Positions 52,648 to 63,142 of a stretch of 64,000 bases of DNA are shown here, one piece after another. A program made the translations under genes and the position numbers. The stretch covers positions 1-64,000 of the forward strand of contig CAZJXD010000003.1 in NCBI GenBank assembly GCA_964549945.1, in the 5' to 3' direction. Source of the DNA: B25-G16 sp964549945 (GTDB lineage: Bacteria; Desulfobacterota; DSM-4660; Desulfatiglandales; B25-G16). Positions within the stretch are counted from its first letter, which is position 1; every line of letters begins with the position of its first letter. Under the pieces are notes generated by a model, which had not been told where the DNA came from, did no database searches, and saw only the letters and a program-made list of their open reading frames with translations.

Positions 52648-54047
52648 TCTTTGTTTCCTATCACTTCCCAATAGCCGCCCTTGGCAGGGCCAACCCGACG
52701 GAGACGGCCTTGCGCCTTGAGCTTGTCCACCTGCTTCAGAACTGCTCGTTTCGTTATCCCAAGGGCCGAGCCCATCGCCTCGGTAGTCACCGATGCATCG
52801 CGCCGTATCAGGTCGAGAATCTGGTCTTCAGTTTTCGGTGAACTTTTTAGTGAACTTTTCGGTGAACCTAATACCAGTTTCAGTTCTTCGACTGGCGTCC
52901 GGCGTATCGTGGCGGTAAAGAGACATCCATCGTGGTCGTCGGCAAAATCGATCCGCGGCCAGGCTTCAAGAGCGCGTTTGATCCCGGAGCCCAGGCCGTG
53001 GTAAGGCAACAGCCCCTTGGCGACATACGAGACGAGAATCGGGTTGCGGATGTTTGAGTTGCCCGCCAGAATCTTTTCCACCGTCAGATTATTGGGCAGG
53101 TGGCCGGGGCTGATAATCTCGATACGGTTGTCGTAAACGAACAGGCGGATCGGTGCACTAACAAGATAGTCGCGGTGCACCAAAGCGTTCACCAATAATT
53201 CTTCGAACACACTTTCCGGGATTTCAGGCAATCCGGGAGCGTTCACGCCACGTCCGGCCTGCACTTTGTGGAGGTTCCGCATGACAAAAGCCAGGGCATC
53301 GTCGAAGACCTTCTGTAGCGGTCCGGCAAAGTCCTCGGTGTCCACGTAGTCGGTTGCGTGAATCTTGTTGCCCGGATAGCGAATGGCCTTGACCACGAAC
53401 TGGGGCTTGATCCATTCTGGGCGTTCGGCGAACATCAGTACCCCGGCCAGGTTCAGTTTGCCGTCGTCGGTTGCAAGGTTCATGTTCTGCAACAACCGGG
53501 TTAGTTCCGCAGGGCCATCCGGGAACTCATGCTTGTAAACGTCGCGCAGAAAGTCACGAAACCGCAGTTTGTCCAGCGCCTCCAACCCTGCGTTTGTGGG
53601 CAGTTCATCGGCGTGGAATTGGTCGGTCATCTGAAAGAAACGCCTCAATTCCTCTTTAGAGTTCACCCGCCGCTTGTCAGCCCCGGACTTGAGCCAGATC
53701 ACGCCATTTTTATCGAAATAGGGCTTGTCGATCCCTTTGGGGACGGTCAGGACGATAACTATGCGCCCTTTTTCAAGGCCCACATTTTCCGTTTGCACGA
53801 CCAGCGGACTTCGCACCATTTGGCTTGACGCATTACTGATGAGCTGATTGATGCGGTTCACATCCTCTCTCGAAAGCCCAGGAATCGAACCATCGTCGGC
53901 CACACCAATAAGGATGACCCCACCCTCGGCATTGGCGAAAGCCGCCATCTCCGAGGCCAAAGATTCCCCGTTGCGGATGTCCGCCTTGAATTGTCGCGTA
54001 CTGTCCTCGCCCAAGGCCACCAGGCGCAGCAGTTCATCACGATTCAT
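52644..54047 (-). CDS. AlbA_2/Schlafen-type ATP-binding protein within BREX
   Basis: A 467-residue protein with an N-terminal AlbA_2 (AAA_4) domain (ALGEDSTRQFKADI, AFANAEGGVILIGVADDGSIPGL), a HATPase-like middle (ELLVNALVHRDYL, GHLPNNLTVEKIL, GLGSGIKRALE) and a C-terminal winged helix (LDLIRRDASVTTEAMGSALGITKRAVLKQ). The two are joined by a linker of three 4-residue units (SPKS, SLKS, SPKT) encoded by 12-bp tandem repeats at 52832-52867. GAGGT before the ATG at 54047 supports this start. It lies inside the core operon between pglX and pglZ and may regulate BREX or be an accessory effector. Confidence 0.88.
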   Translation of the reverse strand: MNRDELLRLVALGEDSTRQFKADIRNGESLASEMAAFANAEGGVILIGVADDGSIPGLSREDVNRINQLISNASSQMVRSPLVVQTENVGLEKGRIVIVLTVPKGIDKPYFDKNGVIWLKSGADKRRVNSKEELRRFFQMTDQFHADELPTNAGLEALDKLRFRDFLRDVYKHEFPDGPAELTRLLQNMNLATDDGKLNLAGVLMFAERPEWIKPQFVVKAIRYPGNKIHATDYVDTEDFAGPLQKVFDDALAFVMRNLHKVQAGRGVNAPGLPEIPESVFEELLVNALVHRDYLVSAPIRLFVYDNRIEIISPGHLPNNLTVEKILAGNSNIRNPILVSYVAKGLLPYHGLGSGIKRALEAWPRIDFADDHDGCLFTATIRRTPVEELKLVLGSPKSSLKSSPKTEDQILDLIRRDASVTTEAMGSALGITKRAVLKQVDKLKAQGRLRRVGPAKGGYWEVIGNKE

Positions 54048-57000
54048 CTGCCGGCACCTCACTATTGTCTGCTTCTTCCTGAATGGCTTTCCGCTTGGCT
54101 TTCACCGGCTCAACCTCGTAAAGGTCTTCGAGGCCGTGGGCAATGGCAATGGAACGGTCGTGTTTGCAGGCCTCACGGACCCGTTTCGGCCAGAGCCGGT
54201 AGGCTATGTGGGACCAGTCATATTTGCCTTCCTGAAGCTCCTCCCAGTATTTCTTGGGCTCAGTCCAGGGCACCAGTTCCCACAGGGGTGCCATATTCAG
54301 GATCACGCCGTCATTCAGGTCCGGGTCAAGATTAAGGTTCGCGGCCCTACGGAGCTTGTCCGCAAAGTCTTGCAGCTCAGAGACCAACTGATCCTGGTGG
54401 TCCATGTCCTTTTCGATCTGCTTGGCCTCGCGGCCAGAGCTTCCCGCTGCTTCTTTCCGGCCCCGCAAGGATTTCAGACGGTCCTCCTCCAGACGAATCT
54501 TGGGCTCCACGTAGTTGAGCAGGGCTTTGAAAAGGATGTCCTTGTCTAGCCTGTGATAGTAGAGCCAGAGGCCATAATTGCCTTTGGCAGAGCGCAGGTA
54601 CCAATAGATGGGCGCCTTCCGGCGGCTCTTGGAGTAGCGTTTGACATGATCCATCCAGAATCCGCCGTTTCCTGGCTTTCGAAAATAGTCGCGCAGCTCC
54701 CTAGCGCCCAGAATTTCACAGGCCTCCCGCTCGATGGCCTCGGCGCGGTCCTTCCACATCACCTCAAGCACATCTCGAACGCGACGGACGATATCGTCCT
54801 CATGCTCTGGGTCGTCAACCAGAATGCCGTCCCAGTCGATGTGGACGGGATAATCGGGCGGCACATCCTCGGGCTTGGCGGGCAAACCATCTGAACCCTG
54901 GAGCATTCCAAGCGGGCAGATGGGTAGCGGGTCGAAGGGACCGGGCAGGATCGGCTTGAGATGAGATTCCACAGCGGTGCGTAAATCAAACCGGCCAAAG
55001 GAACTCCCGACAATCCAAGAAAGCGTTCGTTCTACTAGCTCGTTCCTACCTAACCACAACATACCTGCATCAAACGAGTTACTGGCAATATCCGTTTTAT
55101 CATTAGTTAAATTTCCAAAGACGGCTTTGCGAAATAATTTCTGCGCATCCAAACTGTACAGGTCAGAAATAAGCTTAGTTATGGTTAACCACTCCCCCGC
55201 CAGCCCTGTGTTAGCTTCTGCAAGACTTTTCTCAATCGATGCGTTGGTTTCTGCAATGGTCGAAGAGAAACCTCGAAAGCCGAGAAAGGCATGATCTGTT
55301 TCATCAAGTATCCGCATTTCTCGGGCTTTGAGGAAGGCTTGGCGAGCATGTGTACTAACGGTGGAGAGTGTGTGTGCATCGGGTTTCACCCATGGAACGA
55401 CATGGATGAGCCCCACCTGCCACTTTCGGTCGTCAGACAGGGCGCTGATGAAATACTGGAATATTGGGCTGCTTAAAAATCCAAGGATGTAGAACATTTG
55501 GTCTTCATTAAATCTGTCGAGAAAAACAGAAGATCCTGCTACGTCAAAAATGCAATCAGCAGGCAATGGACGAATGTTGAAGCCTTTTACGGTGTAAATA
55601 GTGAAGGTCAGGCCAGCACGGAAATAGCAGTCTTGTGACTTAATCGTGCGGCTTTCACTTCCATACAATTCAGCAGCAAGTGCTTTAACAACTTCACCAT
55701 CGTTCATCCAGTCAATGACCAGCTCCACATCCCGATAAAAGGGAGAATAGTCGCCTCCCTTGGCATAATTTACCCACCGCCATTCCCGTCCGAGATTGCT
55801 GGAAGGGACTTCCCAGTACAATCTGAGGAATCTGAAGTTATCTCCTGTCGCTATACCTTGGCGCACATCACGACCGCAAGCCTTGAAACCTTCCGACTTA
55901 GCGAATAAGCGAATTGCATGGGGTTGAAGCCAGTAGCAGAAAGGCGAGCCAGGAATTGGCATGAACTCTGAGAAGTCCGCAAGTATCAATCTCGTCTTGT
56001 GCTGATAAAGAGTTTCTATAGAACCATATAGGTTCATGCGCTCATCAGCATCTAGGTCAAGGCAAGGAATTACCCAGGTACGTATTCGCTTCTTCCTGGA
56101 CGAGATTACATAGCAAGCGGTGCTAACCAAGGCAGCATCGAGCACTCCTCCCCCCAGGTCAAGGAATACCTCGAAGGTATAATTTTCAAGGAGCTGGCGG
56201 CGCCAATTGGCAAGAGAAGTTATGAAGAATCCTGTTCGGCTGGTAATTGCTCCAAGAAATCCGTCATCCAGAAGGTCTTTCCCCCGATCCACAAAACAGG
56301 CATATATGTCCAGCCGAGAATCAGGATAATACGTTTTCAGATAACTTACTGATTTCTCAGCTGGCTCACCGAACGGCGGATTCATCAGAACCACGTCGTA
56401 CTTCTTGCGGCACACATCAACGAAGGCGAACCCTTGCGCTGCATCCTTGGCAAATAGTCTCCGCCGGAAACCTCGTCCATTCTCGGCTCGCTTGGTATAT
56501 TCCTGAAGAGCTTTCAACAGATCGTTTTCAGCTTCCATCCAGCGTTGTTCATCGCTCTTCCTGAACATTTCTCCGTATTGACCATATATCTCCCGAATCG
56601 CCGCACCCATTTCCTCCTCAATCTTGAGAAGCGAACCGGCCTCTCCTGCCATTTTCATGCGGGTGAAAATTCGATCTAGGAGTTGACCGAGCTTGTTATC
56701 AAGACTCTGAACAAACTCCTGACGCATGTCTGCTTCGCCCGGCATAGGCTCGGCGCAGACGATATTTGCCCTTGTGATCGTAGGCCTTTCGCTTTTTTTC
56801 AAACCAAGCTCTTCATAGGCCCGCTGACAGCGAAGCCAGAGAGCCAGCGCCGCAATCTGCGTAGCCCGCAAGTCAATATCAATGCCGTGTATGTTGTACT
56901 TAAGTATCAGGCTGGGTGTCGCTTCTCGGAGATCTACCAAAGCTGGGTAGTCTTTCCTCAATGCAGCGGCGAGATCCGGATCGTCATAAGCTTCCTCGTA

Positions 57001-58050
57001 AATGATCTGGAGTAGATCGAAGCAGTAAAGCAAAAAGTGACCGCTCCCGCAAGCCGGATCGAGAATCTTGATTTCGCGGGGATCTTTCTTTGGCCGATGC
57101 GGAATGTAAACCGGCAGCTTGATCAGCTCTTCCTGCGAGAGGTCATCGCGTGTCTCTTTTGAATCCGCGGGTGGTTCCTCGCCTTCTGCGAGGAATATCT
57201 CTTTGGGCCGCCGAACCAGATATTGGCAGTGATCCTTGAGAATAGTCTCGCCTTTCCTCATCTCGTACCAGATACGTCCCAGGGTGTTATCGGTGAGGAA
57301 CTCCACCACGTACCGCGGAGTGAAGAACTGATTGCGGAAGGCAAGCTCATAGGAGTTACGCGGGGCCTGGCTTTCCTTGCGGGCCTTATCGCGTAACTCT
57401 TTCGGTGTGAAATACTGGTAAACCCAACCGATGGTCTCGTCCTGTGACCAGATGTCTTTCAGCTCGCCATCATTGATCAGGGCCAACACCTCGTCCAGCA
57501 CCCATTGCGGAGGGTAGATGCGGTTGGCCGGGTCATTGGGATTGAAGAGGACGCCGATTTCCTGCGAAAACGTTCCACCCAGCCAGTCGAGAAAGTTGCG
57601 GTATGCGGTCTCCTGCCCACCGCCGTTATGGAGCTTCTCGTCTTTCGGGTGGTCAGCAAGATAAAAGAAAAAACCCTGTGACTTGAGCCCACGGCTCACG
57701 GCTTCGCGGATGAGTCCCCGCGACTCCATCATCTTGTAGGCGCAGAGGCGGTTGAGGTGGGTGAAGGCGATCTCGCGGACAAGCTGCTCCAGCGCCTCGC
57801 TCGGTTTGTAGCCGATGGCCTGAATGTGCTCCAGATGGTCCAGAAGGTCCTGGCGGCAGGCGCGGTCCTCCTCGGTGAGGTGCGCCATACGGTCGTCGTC
57901 TTCGACGACGATGTTATTGGTTCTTCGTCCTTCGTCCTTTGAAGGGAAAATGCCGAAGCGCCCCTGGAGGGCCTGGGCCGTGGAGTCCTCCAGCAGCTTA
58001 CGGCACTGGGTCACGACGCCACGCAGCTTGTTTCGTATGGCCTGATCCAT
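54037..58050 (-). CDS. pglX: BREX adenine-specific DNA methyltransferase PglX
   Basis: A 1337-residue N6-adenine methyltransferase that marks host DNA and helps to discriminate phage DNA. Motif I ILDPACGSGHFLLY lies near residues 327-340, motif IV DVVLMNPPFGEP near 546-557. The N-terminal part has FLTDNTLGRIWYEM before motif I. The region after about residue 650 holds the target recognition and C-terminal helical parts. Local base composition falls around 55000-56700, covering the target-recognition region, which suggests exchange of specificity. It starts 3 bases after the brxC stop. Confidence 0.95.
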   Translation of the reverse strand: MDQAIRNKLRGVVTQCRKLLEDSTAQALQGRFGIFPSKDEGRRTNNIVVEDDDRMAHLTEEDRACRQDLLDHLEHIQAIGYKPSEALEQLVREIAFTHLNRLCAYKMMESRGLIREAVSRGLKSQGFFFYLADHPKDEKLHNGGGQETAYRNFLDWLGGTFSQEIGVLFNPNDPANRIYPPQWVLDEVLALINDGELKDIWSQDETIGWVYQYFTPKELRDKARKESQAPRNSYELAFRNQFFTPRYVVEFLTDNTLGRIWYEMRKGETILKDHCQYLVRRPKEIFLAEGEEPPADSKETRDDLSQEELIKLPVYIPHRPKKDPREIKILDPACGSGHFLLYCFDLLQIIYEEAYDDPDLAAALRKDYPALVDLREATPSLILKYNIHGIDIDLRATQIAALALWLRCQRAYEELGLKKSERPTITRANIVCAEPMPGEADMRQEFVQSLDNKLGQLLDRIFTRMKMAGEAGSLLKIEEEMGAAIREIYGQYGEMFRKSDEQRWMEAENDLLKALQEYTKRAENGRGFRRRLFAKDAAQGFAFVDVCRKKYDVVLMNPPFGEPAEKSVSYLKTYYPDSRLDIYACFVDRGKDLLDDGFLGAITSRTGFFITSLANWRRQLLENYTFEVFLDLGGGVLDAALVSTACYVISSRKKRIRTWVIPCLDLDADERMNLYGSIETLYQHKTRLILADFSEFMPIPGSPFCYWLQPHAIRLFAKSEGFKACGRDVRQGIATGDNFRFLRLYWEVPSSNLGREWRWVNYAKGGDYSPFYRDVELVIDWMNDGEVVKALAAELYGSESRTIKSQDCYFRAGLTFTIYTVKGFNIRPLPADCIFDVAGSSVFLDRFNEDQMFYILGFLSSPIFQYFISALSDDRKWQVGLIHVVPWVKPDAHTLSTVSTHARQAFLKAREMRILDETDHAFLGFRGFSSTIAETNASIEKSLAEANTGLAGEWLTITKLISDLYSLDAQKLFRKAVFGNLTNDKTDIASNSFDAGMLWLGRNELVERTLSWIVGSSFGRFDLRTAVESHLKPILPGPFDPLPICPLGMLQGSDGLPAKPEDVPPDYPVHIDWDGILVDDPEHEDDIVRRVRDVLEVMWKDRAEAIEREACEILGARELRDYFRKPGNGGFWMDHVKRYSKSRRKAPIYWYLRSAKGNYGLWLYYHRLDKDILFKALLNYVEPKIRLEEDRLKSLRGRKEAAGSSGREAKQIEKDMDHQDQLVSELQDFADKLRRAANLNLDPDLNDGVILNMAPLWELVPWTEPKKYWEELQEGKYDWSHIAYRLWPKRVREACKHDRSIAIAHGLEDLYEVEPVKAKRKAIQEEADNSEVPADES

Positions 58051-58053
58051 GAA

Positions 58054-61000
58054 TCACTCCACCACGATCTTCACGCCCTCATCGAGCAATTTGAGGAGAT
58101 GGTCCTGAAGGCGAGCCACGGCCTTCTTGACCTGGTCCGCCGATTCAAACGAGCCTGAGAAATACTCTGAGACACGGACGCGCTCGATTTTGACCTCCGG
58201 GGGCGTGGTCAACCGCTGGATTTCGGAAACGACCTTGGTAAACAGACCGCCAAGGGCCGCGATGTCCGATTCCATCTGGCTCACGCCGGCGCGGCATGCG
58301 TTGCAGGCGAGGCTCGTCTCCGGGAAATCGATCTCAGCGCAACCGCGTGAAGCCAGCGGGGAGAGCACCGGTTCCCGCATGGACTCGGGCACCTGCTCCC
58401 ACTCCTTCCGGCCCTTGATCTTCTCTATGGCCTCTTGATACTGCGCGGCTCGCTCGGCATGGGTCTTTTCATAGAGTTCGCGATACGCAGCCACGATTTC
58501 CTGTGCTGTTACTTCGATCTGCGCCATCGACTCGAAGAAGGTCTCTGACTGCAATAGCTCACGAAGCTCTTTGCCTTTTTCGGCTGGCTCGGTCCGGTCG
58601 TGCGTCTCAAGCTCACGCGCCATCTCACTTGCCGCCAGCCGTGCTCTCTGTAGGGTGGCCAGCCCTTCCTCGTTCAGACAATCAGCGATCCTGCGGATAC
58701 GCTCACGGCCTTCCTTGAGCGAAGTCGCACCGCCGGCCAGGATGCTCACACAATCGTCAGCGGAACCGCTTTCGATACTTGTGAGCGCTTCCCGGTATTC
58801 GTCGAGAATGGAAAGTACAGGCAGGTAACGGGCCTTGGCCTCAGCGATGACGGGCACAACTTCTTTTGTTTCCGCCTCGGCGTACTGCTTTGCAGCCGCG
58901 GATATGGCGTTCTTTTCCACATCCACGGTCTTGCCGGTCAGGTCCTCATAGCTCTGCACCGCATGGGTCAGCATTTTTAAATCTGGGGTTTTAACCGGGG
59001 TGAATACTGCGGACCTGAACTTCGTGTTGTTCACGAAGGGTTCACGACTCCGCGGGTCTGTGTAGGAGTCGAATTTCTGACCACCGAATGAGACCTCAAT
59101 GACGCCGGCACGGAACAGGACTGCAAGGACCAGACGAAGCACATCGCGTTCCCACCCGTAGGGCGTGCCATTGAAGCGGTTTTCGAGAGCCTTGCCGAGG
59201 CAGGCCTCCCGGTTTCCGTATTCATGCTGGCTGACCAGGTAGTCGCGTACCTCTTTGGCGATGTCTGCATTCGGGTTCGGGACGTATTTCGCCCCATCCT
59301 TGGCAACCAACCCCAGGCCGCGATCTCCGGCATAAAAAACCTGCGGGAGCGCCTTGAGATCGGCTGCCTTCAGAAAGACATCGGGTTCATCCCCATGCAG
59401 GGGGCGTGAACCCATCTCCAACTTGGGATACAGGTCGGGAACTACATGCTCCAAAAACTTCTTGATGATCTCGCCCAAGTTCTTGCCGAGTGACGAGGCG
59501 TCTTTAGCCACGCCTCGGAACATACCAGTTCCTTTCTCAAGAGCCCCTGTGATCTTATCTCGCAACCGCGGTTCGCAATTGTTCAGAACGAGGTTCTTCT
59601 CATCCTGAAGGCACATCGCCTCGTCCGTGGTGATTTTGCTCTGGGCACGGAGTTGGTCGTATTTTTCGACCATCTTCCTCGATGCGAAAAGCTGAGCGAC
59701 CAGCTCGTCGATTTCCGGCGCAAGGGAGAATATCCAATAGAGATCGTTTTCGTGGTTCTTCTGCCGGCTTTCGTCCCTCGTCTCGTTGATCCGGTTAGAA
59801 AGCTCGCCGTCATCCTCGGCCTTGGCCAAGGACACCTTGATATCGCCTTCATCACCGACGGTCGTGCCGTCGACATTGATGCCGATACGGAAGGTACGGT
59901 AATCCTTATGCCGGTATGTCCGGAGGCTGGGCTCGCCAAAGATCGATCGCAGAGTGTTTCGGACGATTTCGTTCCGATCACGGGGCTTGGGATCGTGGGC
60001 CTTCTTCTCGGTCTCCCAGTTCTTTTCCTGGGCAGTCTGGAGCTTCCACCCCTCTTCGGTATTGCGGATGAACTGGGCAGCATACAACTTTTTTATGGCT
60101 GACTCCACTTGGGGAACCGGTGCCGGGTCGCCAACCTTGTCCACGAGGAAGGCGGCGATATTGGTTTCCGTTCGTGGCAGGTCTCGCACAAACTCCAGAA
60201 GACAGATCGCCTTGGCGACCCGAAGCGTCCATTCTTTGGCTTCCGGGTCACTCTTGAAGCGCTCACTGATTTCATGAATGTCGGTGCGGCGCTCGTTCGA
60301 AAGGTTGCCCTCAACGAGTTCGTACACCCGGTCCAAGGTGACAAGTGTGCCAACGGGACATTCGGCAAGGTTTGTACGATTGGAAACGAGCATCTCGTAA
60401 GCCTGCTTGATGACGGTCCGGTTGCTACCACCAAAATGCCTAGGGGCTCCCGGCTGAAGACGAATTCCCGACATGATGCTGATGCTGATATCGATATAAT
60501 GCGGCGGGTATGGGTAGAATTGGGCGAAGTCATCTTCGCTGATGTCTGTTCGACGTGAGGTGCGTTCAAGCCGCAATGCAGCATTCAGCGCCCCTTGGTT
60601 CGCACTGTAGAGATTCCGAAGAATTGGCAAGGCCTCATCTTGCTTGGCCAGGACCCGCCGTGTGGCCACCTCGCGGATGTCCGATGGGGCAAGATCAACA
60701 CGATGGCGGAAACGGTCCTGAAGTTTTGCCAGTTCTACACGCTTCGAGTCAATGGCGGCAACCACCTCGTCCAGCTTCTCCTGGGAGGTCACAACGATCC
60801 AGCACGGCGCGGGGATCTTTCTTGCCTTCAGGAGGTTCCTGCCCACCTTCCCGAATTCCTCGATGGTGGCCCGCAGATCCTCGATCTTGTCGCCGCTACA
60901 GGCGACATGCTGGCCGACCTCATCAATAACGAGAACGAGGGCTTTCCCAGGGCGTCTGCGGCCAAAGAGTTCGAAGGTGCGGTGGACTACCTTGCTCACG

Positions 61001-61704
61001 CTGATCGAGGCATCACGACTGCGTTGGGTATGCGCCCACGAGTCGGCGGCCGGATATGTAGTGGGATAGAGAGAGTGTAGGACTGCACTCGCCCGGGATA
61101 GTCGTTGCGCGCCTTTACGGACGAGGCGCCATTCCTGCCCGTGAATCTCCTTGCACGTGGAGACGAACTGCTCCAGCTTGTTCTCTGCTTCGAGCTCGAT
61201 CTCTAGTTCAGCAATGTCGAAATCTTCTGCGTAGCCGAGCTCTCTCAAAAGACACGTATAAATGAATTCCGCTATGCGTTGCGTGACGCGGCGGGTGTCC
61301 TGCTCCTTAGCGATGTCGAAGAGAATGACTTCCGTTGGGAAACGTGTGTTGATAAGGTCTATCAGATTCGCAACCTGCTCATCTTCAATCTGCTGTTTGA
61401 AAAGAGCTGCGAAGTCCTGTCCCAGGATCTTTCTGTTCTCCAGGGCATATCCAAGGTTCTTAGCGAATGAACTCTTGCCCGAACCAAAGAAGCCTGAAAT
61501 CCAGACGCCCACGCTCTCATGAGGCTCAGATGGGGCCTCTGCAAAGGCCTTCAGGAGAGAAGCGTACTGATCGCGGATGCTGTCCGTGGCAATGTACTCG
61601 GTAATTTCCGAATACACTGATTGCTCGTCGGTTTGATCGACCTGAATGATCTCCTCGATCTTCAGACTTAGATCTCGCGAAAGGAGGCCGCCGATGGTTT
61701 TCAT
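58054..61704 (-). CDS. brxC: BREX ATPase BrxC
   Basis: A 1216-residue P-loop ATPase, a core component of type 1 BREX. Walker A VWISGFFGSGKSSFAKNLG lies at residues 68-86, and Walker B is within KALVLVIDEVGQHVAC near residue 260. The rest is helical, with coiled-coil segments (for example around residues 1010-1130). It acts with PglX and PglZ in the cytoplasm. It starts 15 bases after brxB and is followed almost at once by pglX. Confidence 0.95.
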   Translation of the reverse strand: MKTIGGLLSRDLSLKIEEIIQVDQTDEQSVYSEITEYIATDSIRDQYASLLKAFAEAPSEPHESVGVWISGFFGSGKSSFAKNLGYALENRKILGQDFAALFKQQIEDEQVANLIDLINTRFPTEVILFDIAKEQDTRRVTQRIAEFIYTCLLRELGYAEDFDIAELEIELEAENKLEQFVSTCKEIHGQEWRLVRKGAQRLSRASAVLHSLYPTTYPAADSWAHTQRSRDASISVSKVVHRTFELFGRRRPGKALVLVIDEVGQHVACSGDKIEDLRATIEEFGKVGRNLLKARKIPAPCWIVVTSQEKLDEVVAAIDSKRVELAKLQDRFRHRVDLAPSDIREVATRRVLAKQDEALPILRNLYSANQGALNAALRLERTSRRTDISEDDFAQFYPYPPHYIDISISIMSGIRLQPGAPRHFGGSNRTVIKQAYEMLVSNRTNLAECPVGTLVTLDRVYELVEGNLSNERRTDIHEISERFKSDPEAKEWTLRVAKAICLLEFVRDLPRTETNIAAFLVDKVGDPAPVPQVESAIKKLYAAQFIRNTEEGWKLQTAQEKNWETEKKAHDPKPRDRNEIVRNTLRSIFGEPSLRTYRHKDYRTFRIGINVDGTTVGDEGDIKVSLAKAEDDGELSNRINETRDESRQKNHENDLYWIFSLAPEIDELVAQLFASRKMVEKYDQLRAQSKITTDEAMCLQDEKNLVLNNCEPRLRDKITGALEKGTGMFRGVAKDASSLGKNLGEIIKKFLEHVVPDLYPKLEMGSRPLHGDEPDVFLKAADLKALPQVFYAGDRGLGLVAKDGAKYVPNPNADIAKEVRDYLVSQHEYGNREACLGKALENRFNGTPYGWERDVLRLVLAVLFRAGVIEVSFGGQKFDSYTDPRSREPFVNNTKFRSAVFTPVKTPDLKMLTHAVQSYEDLTGKTVDVEKNAISAAAKQYAEAETKEVVPVIAEAKARYLPVLSILDEYREALTSIESGSADDCVSILAGGATSLKEGRERIRRIADCLNEEGLATLQRARLAASEMARELETHDRTEPAEKGKELRELLQSETFFESMAQIEVTAQEIVAAYRELYEKTHAERAAQYQEAIEKIKGRKEWEQVPESMREPVLSPLASRGCAEIDFPETSLACNACRAGVSQMESDIAALGGLFTKVVSEIQRLTTPPEVKIERVRVSEYFSGSFESADQVKKAVARLQDHLLKLLDEGVKIVVE

Positions 61705-61719
61705 ATTCCCTCCTCAGTA

Positions 61720-62301
61720 TTAACCGTATATCTTTACCCGGTAGTTCCCTAACGCATCACGATCCTTTAAGTCCATGAATCTTAGGCCGGTTGTCCCTTC
61801 AATAGAGCCGGGGTAGAAAAGAATTGTTGTAAGGGATGTCTTCCCCTTCATTTGATCGAGCAGCTTGGACATATGATAGATCCCAGGGGCCATAGCCGCA
61901 GCCCGCATCAAAAAGACAACTTTCGTTGAGGGATCCAACGTTCGAAGGCGCTCCGTCAGGAGACCTGCCAGAGGCAGCCAATCGCGGTCGGACAAGTAAG
62001 TTGTCACCTGCTCCTGAGCCTCAAGAAAGCCCCGTTCTTTTTCGAGATCAACAACCGCCTCGATACCTTCCGTATCCTCAATGGCCTTCCAGAGAAGATC
62101 CGACATGTGGATTATGCAAGTATTTCTGCCCACCTCTCCCAGCCGTGTTGCCAACAACCGCGCTTCTCGACGAAGCGCCCACTCATCCTCCGGGTCGTAC
62201 CGGAAAATAGCGAATGGAAGATCATGATAAACACTGATACGGGGTGGATCGGCCTTCAGGTCATTCTCAAGGATTTCTATTCGATCACCGAGTGATGACA
62301 T
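61720..62301 (-). CDS. brxB: BREX protein BrxB (DUF1788)
   Basis: A 193-residue core BREX protein. FAIFRYDPEDEWALRREA near residue 27 and VFLMRAAAMAPGIYHMS with MKGKTSLTTILFYPGSIEG are the DUF1788 hallmarks. Its biochemical role is not known. The ATG at 62301 has GAGGAG seven bases upstream and overlaps the end of brxA by 17 bases. Confidence 0.93.
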   Translation of the reverse strand: MSSLGDRIEILENDLKADPPRISVYHDLPFAIFRYDPEDEWALRREARLLATRLGEVGRNTCIIHMSDLLWKAIEDTEGIEAVVDLEKERGFLEAQEQVTTYLSDRDWLPLAGLLTERLRTLDPSTKVVFLMRAAAMAPGIYHMSKLLDQMKGKTSLTTILFYPGSIEGTTGLRFMDLKDRDALGNYRVKIYG

Positions 62302-63142
62302 CCACATACTCCTCAAGGGTTGAGGCAGGGAAGGTCAAACGAGTGATACTCCCAGCAACATGGTACTCAAGCAAGCCATGCTGATGGGCCTCCAAAAGAA
62401 AACGCTCCACCCCTTCACGGCGAAGGAAGAACAGCTTCCAATCAGCCAGGTCAGGGATTTTGGTTCCTGATGGCTGGTATTGCTTTAGGTAAAATGCGAT
62501 GTATGAGAAGGCCTGAACAGGCAGGTAAGCTGGAGCGATGCGCTTGTTGACCGCTCCCTGAAGGACTCCAAAATCACGAAGCGTTGAAAGTGTGCCTTGA
62601 GCGACCCGGCGTATGGTGTAATCCCCCCAACCGCCTGAAGTCTTTCCCTCCTCAACCCATTTCCGCAGAGCCAGTTGAATCTCCCGGATTTCAATATCAG
62701 CAGAGCCGCGCGACCATAGTGGCAAAAGGAGCTCGATGACTACATCACGCAAGAGAGAATCAGAACGCACAGCATGGAAGTACAGAATTCGGTCGAGGGT
62801 GTTCCCATTGCACTGATTCTTGACAAGATGGGCTAAGGCCCGAGCGACTGTCTCTTCGGCAAGATATCTTTGCCTGAAGATGGAAAGGATGTCCTCGGCC
62901 CGGGATCGCGATGTTTTCCCCAGCAGGTTCTGATGGCGCACCCGTTGGAGATTCTCGCTGACGGAAAGGCCAGGGTCTAAGCAGGACAGAAGCACCTTGG
63001 TATCTGGCAGAAGAGCCCCCGCCTTAATGATTTTGCTGCTATATGGCTGTGAGGCGAAATGCACATTTCCAGAGCTGTCTCTTTTTTCCTGGACCATAGC
63101 TGATCCCATAGATGCTCTTGTTTTATTCTTTGTTTTGTTCAT
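62285..63142 (-). CDS. brxA: BREX protein BrxA (DUF1819)
   Basis: A 285-residue helical protein of the DUF1819 family, a small DNA-binding component of type 1 BREX. KIIKAGALLPDTKVLLSCLD, RSRAEDILSIFRQRYL and LLRDVVIELLLPLWSRG match the family pattern as I know it. The first 30 residues are basic and probably disordered; an internal ATG at about residue 12 is possible. It overlaps the HTH gene by 20 bases and brxB by 17. Confidence 0.92.
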   Translation of the reverse strand: MNKTKNKTRASMGSAMVQEKRDSSGNVHFASQPYSSKIIKAGALLPDTKVLLSCLDPGLSVSENLQRVRHQNLLGKTSRSRAEDILSIFRQRYLAEETVARALAHLVKNQCNGNTLDRILYFHAVRSDSLLRDVVIELLLPLWSRGSADIEIREIQLALRKWVEEGKTSGGWGDYTIRRVAQGTLSTLRDFGVLQGAVNKRIAPAYLPVQAFSYIAFYLKQYQPSGTKIPDLADWKLFFLRREGVERFLLEAHQHGLLEYHVAGSITRLTFPASTLEEYVDVITR

